This document shows positions 7,593-15,386 of a stretch of 37,938 nucleotides of DNA, piece after piece (within the stretch, counting starts at the first letter, position 1; each line of letters starts with the position of its first letter). The notes under the pieces were generated by a model, which was given only the letters and a program-made list of their open reading frames with translations, was not told where the DNA came from and made no database searches. The DNA is taken from assembly GCF_014650655.1 (NCBI RefSeq), contig NZ_BMVJ01000001.1, forward strand, positions 628,824 to 666,761, in the 5' to 3' direction. Made by a program: the position numbers and the translations under genes. The stretch comes from Streptomyces anandii JCM 4720 (GTDB taxonomy: Bacteria; Actinomycetota; Actinomycetes; Streptomycetales; Streptomycetaceae).

Positions 7593-9737
7593 TCAGAAGC
7601 TTAACGTGTTGGCGGTGCGTCCGAAACGGGAGTGACGGGCTCCGCCCCGGCGCCATGGTCGTGCCCAACGCAGCGGCGGGCGAAGCCGGTTGGCGAGGTC
7701 GACCAGTGCGACGTACTCCCGTTCGGTGGCCGCGTGCGCGCCCAGCGCGCGGACCGCCTCCGACAGCCGCAGCCGGTCCGGGGCGCGCAGGAACTCCGCG
7801 TACTGGATCTCCGCCCGCAGCCCCGCCGCCGCGGCCTCCTCCACCTCCAGCCCGGCCACCGCCTCACGGGCCCGGGCCAGGTCCTCCTCGGTGACTTCGC
7901 CGTGCTCCGCCGGCGTGAGGGGCATGACCAGCAGGCGCACGGCCGCGACGCGCGCCTCGCGCTCGTAGCGGAACTCCCCGGCCAGCCGCTCCGCCACGGC
8001 CACCGCGTCCGCGCGCCGCCCGGCCGACTGCTGCACCCGCGCCAGTCCGAACCCCGCCGCGCCGAGCGCGGGCGTGGTGGCGAAGACGGTGCCGTAGTGG
8101 GACCGCGCGACCTCCAGGTCCTCTCGCCCGCCGCGCAGTTCCGCGCACAGACCGAGCGCGAGCTGCGGGACCAGCTCGCCCGGCAGCGTTCTTCGTACGT
8201 CGGTGAAGTGGCCGGTGGCCAGGGCCGCGTCCCCGCGCGCGAGCGCGATCAGCCCCGCGTACCAGGAACCCAGCCAGTGCCACTCGGGCAGGTCCGCGGC
8301 GGCGAGGGCCCGCTCGGCCGCCGCGAGGTCCCGCCGGCGCAGCGCCAGCCTGCTCTCGGCCAGCGCGCCGCCGGCCGCCTCCGGAACCGGGTCGTCGGGA
8401 TCGGAGAGCGGAGCGGGCAGCGCCACCGCCACGTCCGCGGCGGCCGGCGCGGAGAAGGGCGCGGGCATCGACAGCCGCCCCCGGTCGTCGGCCGTGGCGC
8501 GGACCCAGTGGGCGAGCGGGCGCGCCGCGCCGAGCCCACCGTGCAGCGGCTCGGTCATCGAGCCGAACAGCGCGGAGGGACGCGTCACCTGGCGGCCCGT
8601 CGGCGCGGCCGCCACGATCTGGCGGATCACTCCGCTGAGCTGCTCCCCGAACTGCCGCGCGGAGACGAACCGGCGTCCGGGCACGGCGGTGTCCGTGGCC
8701 CGGTCCAGCAGCAGCATCAGCGAGTCCACCCCGGGCGCCGCCCGGTCGCCCCCGTGCGCCCGGCACACCTCGCGCAGCGTCATGCCGAGCCCGTACAGGT
8801 CGAAGCCCCCGGTGGGCCGTATGTGCTCCGGATCGCCCTCCGGAGGCGCGTACGCCCTGGTGTACGCGACCACCGGCCCGGTGTCCTTCTCGCGGGAGCG
8901 GACCGCGCCGAAGTCGATCAGCCGCACCCGGTCCAGCGGCCCGGCGGGGGACTCCTCGCGGTACCGGATGATGTTCAGGGGTTTGACGTCGCAGTGCAGC
9001 AGGCCCCTGGCGTGCAGGTAGTCGAGTGCCTGAAGGACGCGGACGCCGTGCGCGAGCAGGGTCTCGAGGCGGTCGCCGTCCCGCGCGGAGAGCGGATCGC
9101 CCGGCACGTACTCCAGCACCAGGTGCGGGCCCTCCCGCTCGTAGCCGAGGATGCGGACGATGCTGTCGTGCCGGAGCCCGACCAGCACGTCCCGCTCGTG
9201 CTCGGCGGTCGCGGCCACGGAGCGGTTGAGGGCCTTGACGACGACGTGCGTGCTCAGGTTCCGGTCGTGCGCCAGGTACGCCGCCCCGTAGGCGCCCGAG
9301 CCGAGGACGCGCTCCACGGCGTAGCGCCCCGCGATGGTCAGGCCGTGCGGCTGGGCGAAGTCGTAGCGCGTGCCGCAGTGCGCGCAGAAGCCCGCGACAC
9401 GGCCCGGCGTGCCGCCCTGCCCGCGCCCGACCGGGCGCCCGCAGCCGGGGTTGGGGCAGAAGCGGTGCTCCTCGGCGACGGGACCGGCCGCTCCGGCCGG
9501 GACGGCGGGCGCCTCGGGCGCGTGACCGTCGCCCGCCAGGGCCAGGCCGTACCAGGGGTCGGGGCGCACGGGCGCCACCCCCACGCTCGCGCCGCGCCCC
9601 GGTCCCCGTCCCGGTCCGGCATCCCGGCCGGCGGCCGCGGCACGGTCCGGCGGCAGCGGCTCGCGGTCGCACTCGGTGCAGAAGCCGCTGTCGTCGATCT
9701 CGCCGCGGCCACAGTCGGGGCGATTGCACATCCGCAT
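7593..9737 (-). CDS. PknG-like serine/threonine kinase with zinc ribbons and TPR-like region, TTA codon near its end
   Basis: 714 residues, close to the ~750 of PknG. Order: zinc ribbon 1 (Cys4, 9, 20, 23), linker, zinc ribbon 2 (Cys94, 99, 118, 121), kinase domain ~135-390, then an Ala-rich helical TPR-like region to ~690. Kinase residues are present: glycine loop GSGAYG (145-150), Lys168, HCD with Asp250, Lys252 and Asn255, DFG 275-277. Cys replaces Arg of HRD, so it is a non-RD kinase like PknG and unlikely to need activation-loop phosphorylation. No membrane segment, so sensing must come through partners. ATG 9737 has GAAGGG seven bases upstream, overlapping the protease stop. Codon 712 is TTA (7602-7604). 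The last ~25 residues are Arg/Trp-rich and may be a diverged tail. Confidence 0.85.
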   Translation of the reverse strand: MRMCNRPDCGRGEIDDSGFCTECDREPLPPDRAAAAGRDAGPGRGPGRGASVGVAPVRPDPWYGLALAGDGHAPEAPAVPAGAAGPVAEEHRFCPNPGCGRPVGRGQGGTPGRVAGFCAHCGTRYDFAQPHGLTIAGRYAVERVLGSGAYGAAYLAHDRNLSTHVVVKALNRSVAATAEHERDVLVGLRHDSIVRILGYEREGPHLVLEYVPGDPLSARDGDRLETLLAHGVRVLQALDYLHARGLLHCDVKPLNIIRYREESPAGPLDRVRLIDFGAVRSREKDTGPVVAYTRAYAPPEGDPEHIRPTGGFDLYGLGMTLREVCRAHGGDRAAPGVDSLMLLLDRATDTAVPGRRFVSARQFGEQLSGVIRQIVAAAPTGRQVTRPSALFGSMTEPLHGGLGAARPLAHWVRATADDRGRLSMPAPFSAPAAADVAVALPAPLSDPDDPVPEAAGGALAESRLALRRRDLAAAERALAAADLPEWHWLGSWYAGLIALARGDAALATGHFTDVRRTLPGELVPQLALGLCAELRGGREDLEVARSHYGTVFATTPALGAAGFGLARVQQSAGRRADAVAVAERLAGEFRYEREARVAAVRLLVMPLTPAEHGEVTEEDLARAREAVAGLEVEEAAAAGLRAEIQYAEFLRAPDRLRLSEAVRALGAHAATEREYVALVDLANRLRPPLRWARPWRRGGARHSRFGRTANTLSF

Positions 9738-9741
9738 GGCG

Positions 9742-11475
9742 TCACCCTTCGTCGATCCGGCGGTTGACCTCGTCCACGTAGCGCCTCACCAGGGTCCGGG
9801 CCGCGGTGAGGTCGATCGGCGCCGTCCGCAGCGCACGTGCGGCGGGCGCGTGCAGCTCGGCGAGCCTGCGGTCCTCCTCGCCGAAGAACCGGGCGGCCCG
9901 CACCCGGTGCAGCTCCAGGCTCGTGGTGAGGTCCTGGTGAGCCGTGATCATGCGCCGTAGTGCGCGCTCGTAGTGCTCGGATTCGGCACGCGCCCGCACG
10001 GCGTCGTCGTGCAGCGCGGCGAGCTCCGGATTCGGCTCGGTCTTGCGGGCCACCGCCAGCCGCACCCGCAGCCGTGGCGCGGCCGCGTGCGGCAGCCGGG
10101 GCGCGCCGAAGAAGTGCGCCCCCCACTCCCGCTCCAGCCGTGCCGCGGCCTCCTCCGCCGCGGCCAGCCGCCCGACCGCCGACTGCGTCCGGGCGGAGCT
10201 CACCGGCCGCGCCACGGCGCCGGCGCGCAGCGGCTCGGGGTCGAGGGAGACGTCGTAGGGCAGGTCGTCCGGCGGCCGGTCCACGAAGCCCAGCACCAGC
10301 CGCATCCCGCGCGAACGGGCCCGCCCGGCCAGCGGCGCCAGCAGCTCCCGGACGAGCGCGCCGGGATCGGCGGCCCGGTCGACGCCGCCGATCACGACAC
10401 AGGCGGGCGGCCTGCGGCGCAGCAGCCGGCGCGCCACGTCCCGCGTCGAGCCGGAGCCGAGCCCGAACCGGCCCGCCAGATAGTCCCGCACCTCGGCGAC
10501 GGACCGGTCCCGGGCGTCGTAGGCGGCGTCGATGGAGCCGAGTCCGAGGACCGTGTCGCCCGGCGCACCGGTCAGCTCGCCGTCGGAGGCGGCCGCCCGG
10601 GCCGCCGGGTCGGCGGTGCGCACCAGCCGCACCAGCCAGGAGGAACCCACCCCGGTCGTGCCGCCGGTGCCCACGACGGCGGTCCCCGTCCAGCCGCCGC
10701 CCAGCAGCCGGGTCAGCTCCCGGGTCAGCGCCAGGCGCAGCGGATCGCCCAGCACGTCGGCGGGCGATTCGTCGTGGTACGGGCCCATTTCGTCGGTGCG
10801 GTCGCCGTCGGTGAACTCACCGATCCGGGGCAGGTACGCCAGCACCGACTCGGTGGGCAGCATCCACGCCGCCCGGGCGTCGCCGTTGACGTAGTCGGCC
10901 ACCACCATGCCGATGACATGGCCCTTGAACTCGCCGTCCCGCGCCACCACCCCGGCGCCCGAGTAGCCCTTCTCGATCCACGGGTCGCCCTCGCGCAGCC
11001 GCCGCAGCAGCCCCCACTCGCCCTCCCGGCCGCCGGCCCCCGCGAGCTCCGCCTCCGTCCAGATGCCGTACGGCTCCGCCGCCGGAAAGCCGTAGACCCC
11101 GACCCTGACCCCGGAGATCGGCACCTTCCACAGAGTGGTCCGGGTGCCGCAGGGGGCCGGCTCGTCCAGCTCGAGCAGGGCCACGTCACCCCGGCGGGTG
11201 CCGTCCTCGTGCACCCAGGAGCCCGGCGGCACGCGCGCGGTGCGCGTCCACTCGGGGCGGCAGGCCACGCTGGTGATCCGGAGACGGGGCGCCCCGCACC
11301 CGGGCGCCGTGCCCGGTGCCGCCGCGCCACCGGGTGCCGCCCCGGCGTAGCGGACCACGTGGGCGCAGGTCAGCACATGGCGGTCGTCGAGCAGGACCCC
11401 GGCACCGCAGACCGCCCCCCGCTCGTCGTCCACCCTCACCCGCCACGGATCGTCCCTGTGATCGTGCAGCGCCAT
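9742..11475 (-). CDS. Trypsin-like serine protease with degenerate NTPase-like middle domain, first gene of the run
   Basis: 577 residues with no signal peptide, so cytoplasmic. The N-terminal trypsin/HtrA-like domain has a full triad: His39 (LTCAHVV), Asp97 (RGDVALLEL), Ser172 (GYSGAGVV). The middle (~225-370) looks like a P-loop NTPase: a strand-loop VVGTGGTTGVGSS where Walker A would be, without the usual Lys, and a Walker-B-like strand ACVVIGGVD. The C-terminus (~430-577) is Arg/Glu-rich helix, probably coiled coil. Proteases joined to NTPase-like modules and paired with Trypco1 are known from bacterial conflict systems. ATG 11475 is preferred over ATG 11505: it fits the domain start and lies six bases after a -10-like TACCTT. 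Confidence 0.8.
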   Translation of the reverse strand: MALHDHRDDPWRVRVDDERGAVCGAGVLLDDRHVLTCAHVVRYAGAAPGGAAAPGTAPGCGAPRLRITSVACRPEWTRTARVPPGSWVHEDGTRRGDVALLELDEPAPCGTRTTLWKVPISGVRVGVYGFPAAEPYGIWTEAELAGAGGREGEWGLLRRLREGDPWIEKGYSGAGVVARDGEFKGHVIGMVVADYVNGDARAAWMLPTESVLAYLPRIGEFTDGDRTDEMGPYHDESPADVLGDPLRLALTRELTRLLGGGWTGTAVVGTGGTTGVGSSWLVRLVRTADPAARAAASDGELTGAPGDTVLGLGSIDAAYDARDRSVAEVRDYLAGRFGLGSGSTRDVARRLLRRRPPACVVIGGVDRAADPGALVRELLAPLAGRARSRGMRLVLGFVDRPPDDLPYDVSLDPEPLRAGAVARPVSSARTQSAVGRLAAAEEAAARLEREWGAHFFGAPRLPHAAAPRLRVRLAVARKTEPNPELAALHDDAVRARAESEHYERALRRMITAHQDLTTSLELHRVRAARFFGEEDRRLAELHAPAARALRTAPIDLTAARTLVRRYVDEVNRRIDEG

Positions 11476-11563
11476 GGGTCCAAGGTATGTCAACGACCGC
11501 CCCATGAGCCCGAGTTGTCGTCAACAGACCCTTACGGGCGCGAGGACGGCGTCTCGGGTGAAA

Positions 11564-11581
11564 GGTGAACACGGGGTGTAC
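11564..11581 (-). promoter_or_regulatory. Possible PHO box (PhoP site) upstream of the protease-kinase run
   Basis: On the minus strand the sequence reads GTACACC, four bases, then GTTCACC: two direct 7-base units with 11-base spacing, 13 of 14 matching the Streptomyces PhoP repeat GTTCACC-N4-GTTCACC. It lies ~89 bases upstream of the protease start and inside the divergent region shared with the small gene at 11733. A third in-phase unit is not visible, so this would be a minimal two-unit site. Inference only. Confidence 0.4.
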
Positions 11582-11732
11582 GCGAGTTGACGCGAAAAGT
11601 GATCGACAGGGCCGGAAGTGTGAGGTGAGACGCACTTTCGGCGTTGAACGCGTGTCAAGTACGTCTCAATACCGTCACCGGCCGAGGCGCTCGCCCCATG
11701 CTTGGCGTTTAACTCTACGAGTACAGCGCTAC

Positions 11733-11927
11733 ATGGAGGTGCAGGTGAACGGGCGAACGGTGCTCGAGCGCTTTCCCGCCGGCGGTCCGCGCGGGTCGTG
11801 GCCGGCGGAGGAGTTCGCGCATGCGCGGCGTCTGGAGGGCCTGGCGGCGGAGGTCGTGATGGACCTCGCGACGGACACCTTCCTGGTGATCGTCCGCGGC
11901 GAGCAGGGCGGTGACGCGACCGCGTGA
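11733..11927 (+). CDS. Small conserved-looking protein, function unknown
   Basis: A 64-residue frame: MEVQVNGRTVLERFPAGG, then GSWPAEEFAHARRLEGLAAEV and VMDLATDTFLVIVRGEQ. Codon use is typical of Streptomyces and the two strand-like segments flanking a helix look like a folded domain, so I regard it as real. No known family is recognised. The ATG at 11733 has no ribosome binding site, while the in-frame GTG at 11745 has GGAGG five bases upstream, so the true start may be 11745 (60 residues). It diverges from the protease-kinase run across a 257-bp region, and converges on the ABC exporter gene with a hairpin between them. Confidence 0.6.
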   Translation: MEVQVNGRTVLERFPAGGPRGSWPAEEFAHARRLEGLAAEVVMDLATDTFLVIVRGEQGGDATA

Positions 11928-11946
11928 CGTCGGGGTGCGCGGGGGT

Positions 11947-11968
11947 CACCCGCGTGCCCGCGCGGGTG
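11947..11968. terminator. Hairpin between convergent genes, possible bidirectional terminator
   Basis: CACCCGCG and CGCGGGTG form a perfect 8-bp stem around a six-base loop in the 88-bp gap between the small gene's stop (11927) and the exporter stop (12016). There is no T-run, as is common for Streptomyces terminators. Confidence 0.45.
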
Positions 11969-12015
11969 TGCGTTTCGCCCGACGACCGTCCCGAGCGTTC
12001 GTGGTGCCGGTCCGG

Positions 12016-13974
12016 TCAGCTCGGCCTCGGGGTGGGGAGCCGGGTCGTGAACTGTTCCGCCTGCAGCGCGTACAGCTCCGCGTAGAGACCGCCGGTGGCC
12101 AGCAGCTCGTCCGGCGGGCCGGACTCCACCAGGCGCCCCTGCTCCAGTACGTACACCAGGTCGGCGTGGCGCACGGACGCGAGCCGGTGGGTGATCAGCA
12201 CGACCGTCTGACCTCCGTCGGCCAGCCGCCGGATCCGCTCGAAGACCTCCAGCTCGGCCCGGGCGTCCAGCGCGGCCGTCGGCTCGTCCACGATCAGGAT
12301 GCTGCCGCGCCGGTAGGCGGCCCGCGCGATGCCCAGCCGCTGCCACTGCCCGCCGGACAGCTCGTGCCCGCCGCTGAAGTCGCGCGCCAGCAGGGTGGCC
12401 AGCCCGCGCGGCAGGTCGGCCACCACCTCCCCGGCGCCCGCGTCCGCGACCGCGTCCGCCAGCCGCTCCTCGGTGAGCGGCGCCGACGAGCGGCCCACCG
12501 CCACGTTGACCCGGGCCGTGAACGGCCAGCGTTTGAAGTCCTGCGCCACCATGGCGATGCGCTCCGCGAGCGCGTGCCGGTCGGCCGTCGCCGCGTCCAC
12601 GCCGTCCCACAGGATGCGGCCGCTGTCCGGCGTGTAGAGCCCGGCCAGCAGCTTGACCAGGGTCGTCTTCCCCGAGCCGTTCTCGCCCACCAGCGCCACG
12701 ATCCGCCCGAGCGGAATGCTCAGGGTGACGTCGTCGAGGGCGGGCCGGGTCACCTCCTCGCCCGGGTAGCCGAACGTGACGTTCTCGAAGCGGATCTCGC
12801 GCGGGTCCTCGGGCAGCGGCCTGCCGCCGGCCGGGATCGCCCGCTCGGCCGCCTCGGTGTAGAGGCGCTGCAGATCACCCACGAAGAGGGCCTCCTCGTG
12901 CAGCTGGTTGACCTCCAGGACCAGGGTGTCCAGGCTCGCCGACCCGGTGCGGATCGCGATCACCGCCGTACCGGCCACCGACAGCGCCATCGCCCCCGCC
13001 AGCAGCAGCCCGCCCAGGGTCGCGTACGTCGCCACCGTCGCCAGCCCCGTCCAGGCCGCCGCGAACAGCCCGGTGCGGGCCGCCAGCCGGGCCAGCCGCG
13101 CCTGCTCCGCCTCCGCCGTCTCCGACATCGCCCGGTAGTGGCGCAGCAGGAAGGGGCCCACCCCGTGCACCCGGATCTCCGGCGCGGCCGCCGGCTCGGT
13201 GAGCAGCCCGCTGAGCAGGTGTCCCGCGCGGGCGTGCTGGACCCAGATGTGAAAGGACTCGTAGCGGCGCCGCGCGTTGGTCAGCGCGCTCCAGGCGCTC
13301 GGCAGCGTCATGGTGACCAGCAGCGGCAGCAGCACCGGATGCAGCACGGTCAGCACACCCGCCGCCGCGATCAGCGAGATCACCGCGTTCACCACACGCG
13401 TGCCGTACATGATCATCCGGCGGGCGGAGGCGGCGCCGTACTGCGCGGTGTCCAGCAGCTTGTGGAACGCGTGGTCCTCGATCGCGGCCAGCTCCACCGC
13501 CGCCGCCCGCTCCAGGTACAGCTCGGTGGCCACCCGCTCCACCTTCGGCTCGAGCCGGCCGGTCGCGTACGTCGACGCCGCCCTCAGCAGCGCCCCGACC
13601 AGCATCACCGCCGCCATGACCACCAGCGCGGGCACGGCGCCGCGCAGCCGGTCCTGCAGCGCGCCGCCGGCCATCAGACGGCCCAGCACGCTGTTCACCG
13701 CGAGCAGGCTCACCGCCTGTGCGAGACCGCGCACGGACTCGGCGGCCAGCACGGTCCGCGCGGCCCTGGGGTCGGCCTGCCGGGCGAGCCGGAAGCTCGA
13801 GGCGAGCAGGCCGGGCAGCCGCCGCAGCATCCCGCGGAAGTTCAGCTCGAGGAAGGCGTCACGGTGCTGGTTCCAGCCCATGTCGTAGCGCAGGGGGCCG
13901 CCGAAGAGCAGCCGCTCGGATTCCGACACCTCGGGCCCGTCCGGCTCGCCTCCACCCCCGCGTCGCATCCTCAC
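12016..13974 (-). CDS. ABC exporter half-transporter (fused membrane and ATPase domains)
   Basis: 652 residues from the preferred start. The N-terminal half has about six membrane helices (e.g. VLAAESVRGLAQAVSLLAVN, VPALVVMAAVMLVGALL, VVNAVISLIAAAGVLTVL, LLLAGAMALSVAGTAVIAI). The ATPase half has Walker A GENGSGKTT, Q-loop AQDFKRWP, signature LSGGQWQR, Walker B ILIVDEPTAALD and switch His in LITHR. It is an MsbA/lantibiotic-exporter-type protein that would work as a dimer; no precursor peptide, modification enzyme or partner half-transporter is adjacent, so substrate is open. GTG 13974 is preferred because GGGGGAGG lies six bases upstream; ATG 13968 is the alternative. Confidence 0.88.
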   Translation of the reverse strand: MRMRRGGGGEPDGPEVSESERLLFGGPLRYDMGWNQHRDAFLELNFRGMLRRLPGLLASSFRLARQADPRAARTVLAAESVRGLAQAVSLLAVNSVLGRLMAGGALQDRLRGAVPALVVMAAVMLVGALLRAASTYATGRLEPKVERVATELYLERAAAVELAAIEDHAFHKLLDTAQYGAASARRMIMYGTRVVNAVISLIAAAGVLTVLHPVLLPLLVTMTLPSAWSALTNARRRYESFHIWVQHARAGHLLSGLLTEPAAAPEIRVHGVGPFLLRHYRAMSETAEAEQARLARLAARTGLFAAAWTGLATVATYATLGGLLLAGAMALSVAGTAVIAIRTGSASLDTLVLEVNQLHEEALFVGDLQRLYTEAAERAIPAGGRPLPEDPREIRFENVTFGYPGEEVTRPALDDVTLSIPLGRIVALVGENGSGKTTLVKLLAGLYTPDSGRILWDGVDAATADRHALAERIAMVAQDFKRWPFTARVNVAVGRSSAPLTEERLADAVADAGAGEVVADLPRGLATLLARDFSGGHELSGGQWQRLGIARAAYRRGSILIVDEPTAALDARAELEVFERIRRLADGGQTVVLITHRLASVRHADLVYVLEQGRLVESGPPDELLATGGLYAELYALQAEQFTTRLPTPRPS

Positions 13975-14156
13975 CTGCGGCCTCCCCCGATCGTGGACGA
14001 ACGCCACTATCGCCGCACCGGCGCGCACCGGGCAGGGCGCACGAACCGGCGGGGGAAGCGCGCGGGCGCGCGACGGCGGCGGGGGCCGGGAGGGTGCGGG
14101 GCCGCGTGCGGCTCACGCGTCCCGCGCGGGTCCCGTGTCGAGGGACGGGCTCCGTA

Positions 14157-14627
14157 CTACGCGCTGACGGGGCGGGACCACGCCGGTGTGGTCCCGGTGA
14201 TCCGGCACAGGGCCAGGTACAGGGGGATCGGCGGGGTGTACGGCACCTTGCCGTCGGGGCGGTGCAGTAGCTCCGGGAGCGCGGCCGAGGGGGCGTCCGG
14301 CAGGACCGCCCCGGTGGCGTAGTGCGCGGGGGCGGGCCAGCACAGCGCGTAGTCGGAGTCGGCGGGGACGATCCACCACCAGTGCTTCTCGTCGGCGTAG
14401 ACGCAGCCCACGCGAGGCAGCCGGGGCATCAGCAGCGGCCCGAGTCCCGCGGGCACCCCCACCGCGTCACAGCCCAGCGGCGCCGTCATCCCCTCGGGGA
14501 CGGTCAGCCGCCGGGGGGCGGCGGGCGTGCCGGGCCGGCCGGACGTGCGCAGACCGCGTCCCAGGCGTACGAGCGTGTCGAGGCTGACCACCTGGCCACG
14601 GGCTCCGGGAACGCGGCTCACAGCCAT
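14157..14627 (-). CDS. Conserved hypothetical protein coupled to the AbaA-like ATPase
   Basis: 156 residues, no membrane segment or signal. Recognisable features are a Trp-rich core (KHWWWIVPADSDYALCWP) and a Pro-rich C-terminal part (PYTPPIPLYLALCRITG). No family is recognised. The start codon overlaps the last ten bases of the ATPase gene, so the two are almost certainly translated together and this protein may be the partner of the ATPase. Codon use is that of its neighbours. The low-complexity stretch PGTPAAPRRL near residue 35 looks like a linker between an N-terminal segment and the main domain. Confidence 0.65.
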   Translation of the reverse strand: MAVSRVPGARGQVVSLDTLVRLGRGLRTSGRPGTPAAPRRLTVPEGMTAPLGCDAVGVPAGLGPLLMPRLPRVGCVYADEKHWWWIVPADSDYALCWPAPAHYATGAVLPDAPSAALPELLHRPDGKVPYTPPIPLYLALCRITGTTPAWSRPVSA

Positions 14628-15346
14628 ACGGCCCCCGTTCGGGCCGGGGCCTGGTGGGACGCCTGGTGCGGAACGCCCCGCCCGGGGCGGCGCTCGCCCG
14701 GTCCGGCAGCGGGGGTGCCGCCGTCGCCGGTGCCCTGGCGGGCCTGGCGGTGGCGGTCGTCGGCCTCGTCGTCGGGGGCGCGGTGCGGCGCCGGCTTGGG
14801 CCGGGCACCCCAGCCGAGATCGTCACTGACCTCGTGGGGGCCGCGGGTCCCGTGCGGGTCCGGCGCGGTGCTGCCGCGGGGGAGGTCCGCCCACACCACG
14901 AGCCCCGGCCCGTGTTGCTGCGCGCCCCAGGACCGGCACAGGGCGTCGACGAGGAGCAGTCCCCTCCCGTGCTCCTCCTCCGGCTGCTGCGGCGAGGGAT
15001 GCGGCTCACCCGGCGCGCAGCCCTCGTCGCGCACGGCTATGCGCACGACGTCGGCGCCGTCCCGCAACTCGCAGACGACGCGGGTGCTCGCGGTGTGCAC
15101 GACGGCGTTGGTGACCAGCTCGGAGACGACCAGGGCCGCCGTGTCGCAGGTGTCCTCGCACACCGCCCAGCCGTTCAGGCGGGCCCGGGTCAGACGTCTG
15201 GCCTGCGCGGGCGAACCCGGATGCGCGGCCAGTTCGAAGCGGAACCGGCGCCCGGCGACGGACCCGAGGGGGCCCGCTCCGGTGGGGGCACCGGGGCCGG
15301 TGAGGCCCGCGGCGGCGTCTGTTCCTAAGGGCGGGGACGGAATCAC
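14618..15346 (-). CDS. Anti-sigma-factor-like ATP-binding protein (AbaA/RsbW type), contains a TTA codon
   Basis: 242 residues from the preferred start. A HATPase fold lies at ~30-155: N-box-like ALVVSELVTNAVVHT, then VVCELRDGADVVRIAVRDEG (G1 region) and GRGLLLVDALCRSWG (G2 region). The C-terminal ~80 residues are charged and disordered. Such single-domain histidine-kinase-like ATPases accompany WhiJ-type regulators in Streptomyces. GTG 15346 is chosen because TTGCCA (15377-15382), a 17-base spacer and GATAGT (15354-15359), all minus strand, place transcription at that codon, i.e. leaderless; GTG 15355 is an alternative. From 15346, codon 7 is TTA (15326-15328), so expression may depend on bldA. 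Confidence 0.8.
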   Translation of the reverse strand: MIPSPPLGTDAAAGLTGPGAPTGAGPLGSVAGRRFRFELAAHPGSPAQARRLTRARLNGWAVCEDTCDTAALVVSELVTNAVVHTASTRVVCELRDGADVVRIAVRDEGCAPGEPHPSPQQPEEEHGRGLLLVDALCRSWGAQQHGPGLVVWADLPRGSTAPDPHGTRGPHEVSDDLGWGARPKPAPHRAPDDEADDRHRQARQGTGDGGTPAAGPGERRPGRGVPHQASHQAPARTGAVWL

Positions 15347-15353
15347 GCTTGCC

Positions 15354-15382
15354 ACTATCGCCCCGGCGTGAACACTTGGCAA
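15354..15382 (-). promoter_or_regulatory. Promoter of the AbaA-like ATPase gene
   Basis: On the minus strand TTGCCA (15377-15382), exactly 17 bases and GATAGT (15354-15359) form a good vegetative promoter. The -10 ends seven bases before GTG 15346, the usual spacing for a leaderless transcript. The -35 hexamer lies inside the palindrome at 15372-15386, so a bound repressor would block it. Confidence 0.6.
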
Positions 15383-15386
15383 GTGT
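15372..15386. promoter_or_regulatory. 15-bp palindrome, candidate operator of the WhiJ-like regulator
   Basis: ACACTTG-g-CAAGTGT is a perfect inverted repeat with a one-base centre, in the region between the divergent ATPase and WhiJ-like genes. It overlaps the ATPase -35 box. Position and symmetry suggest a binding site for a dimeric regulator; the adjacent HTH protein is the obvious candidate, by inference. Confidence 0.5.

Noticed and set aside
7548..7656. vWA gene starting at ATG 7656 inside the kinase gene
   Set aside because: No ribosome binding site before it, and the added residues have no domain character; GTG 7557-7548 fits better. Not fully excluded.
12016..13974. Lantibiotic export cluster around the ABC exporter
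   Set aside because: No LanB/LanC/LanM-like enzyme or Cys/Ser/Thr-rich precursor peptide is nearby; the small gene at 11733 lacks such composition.
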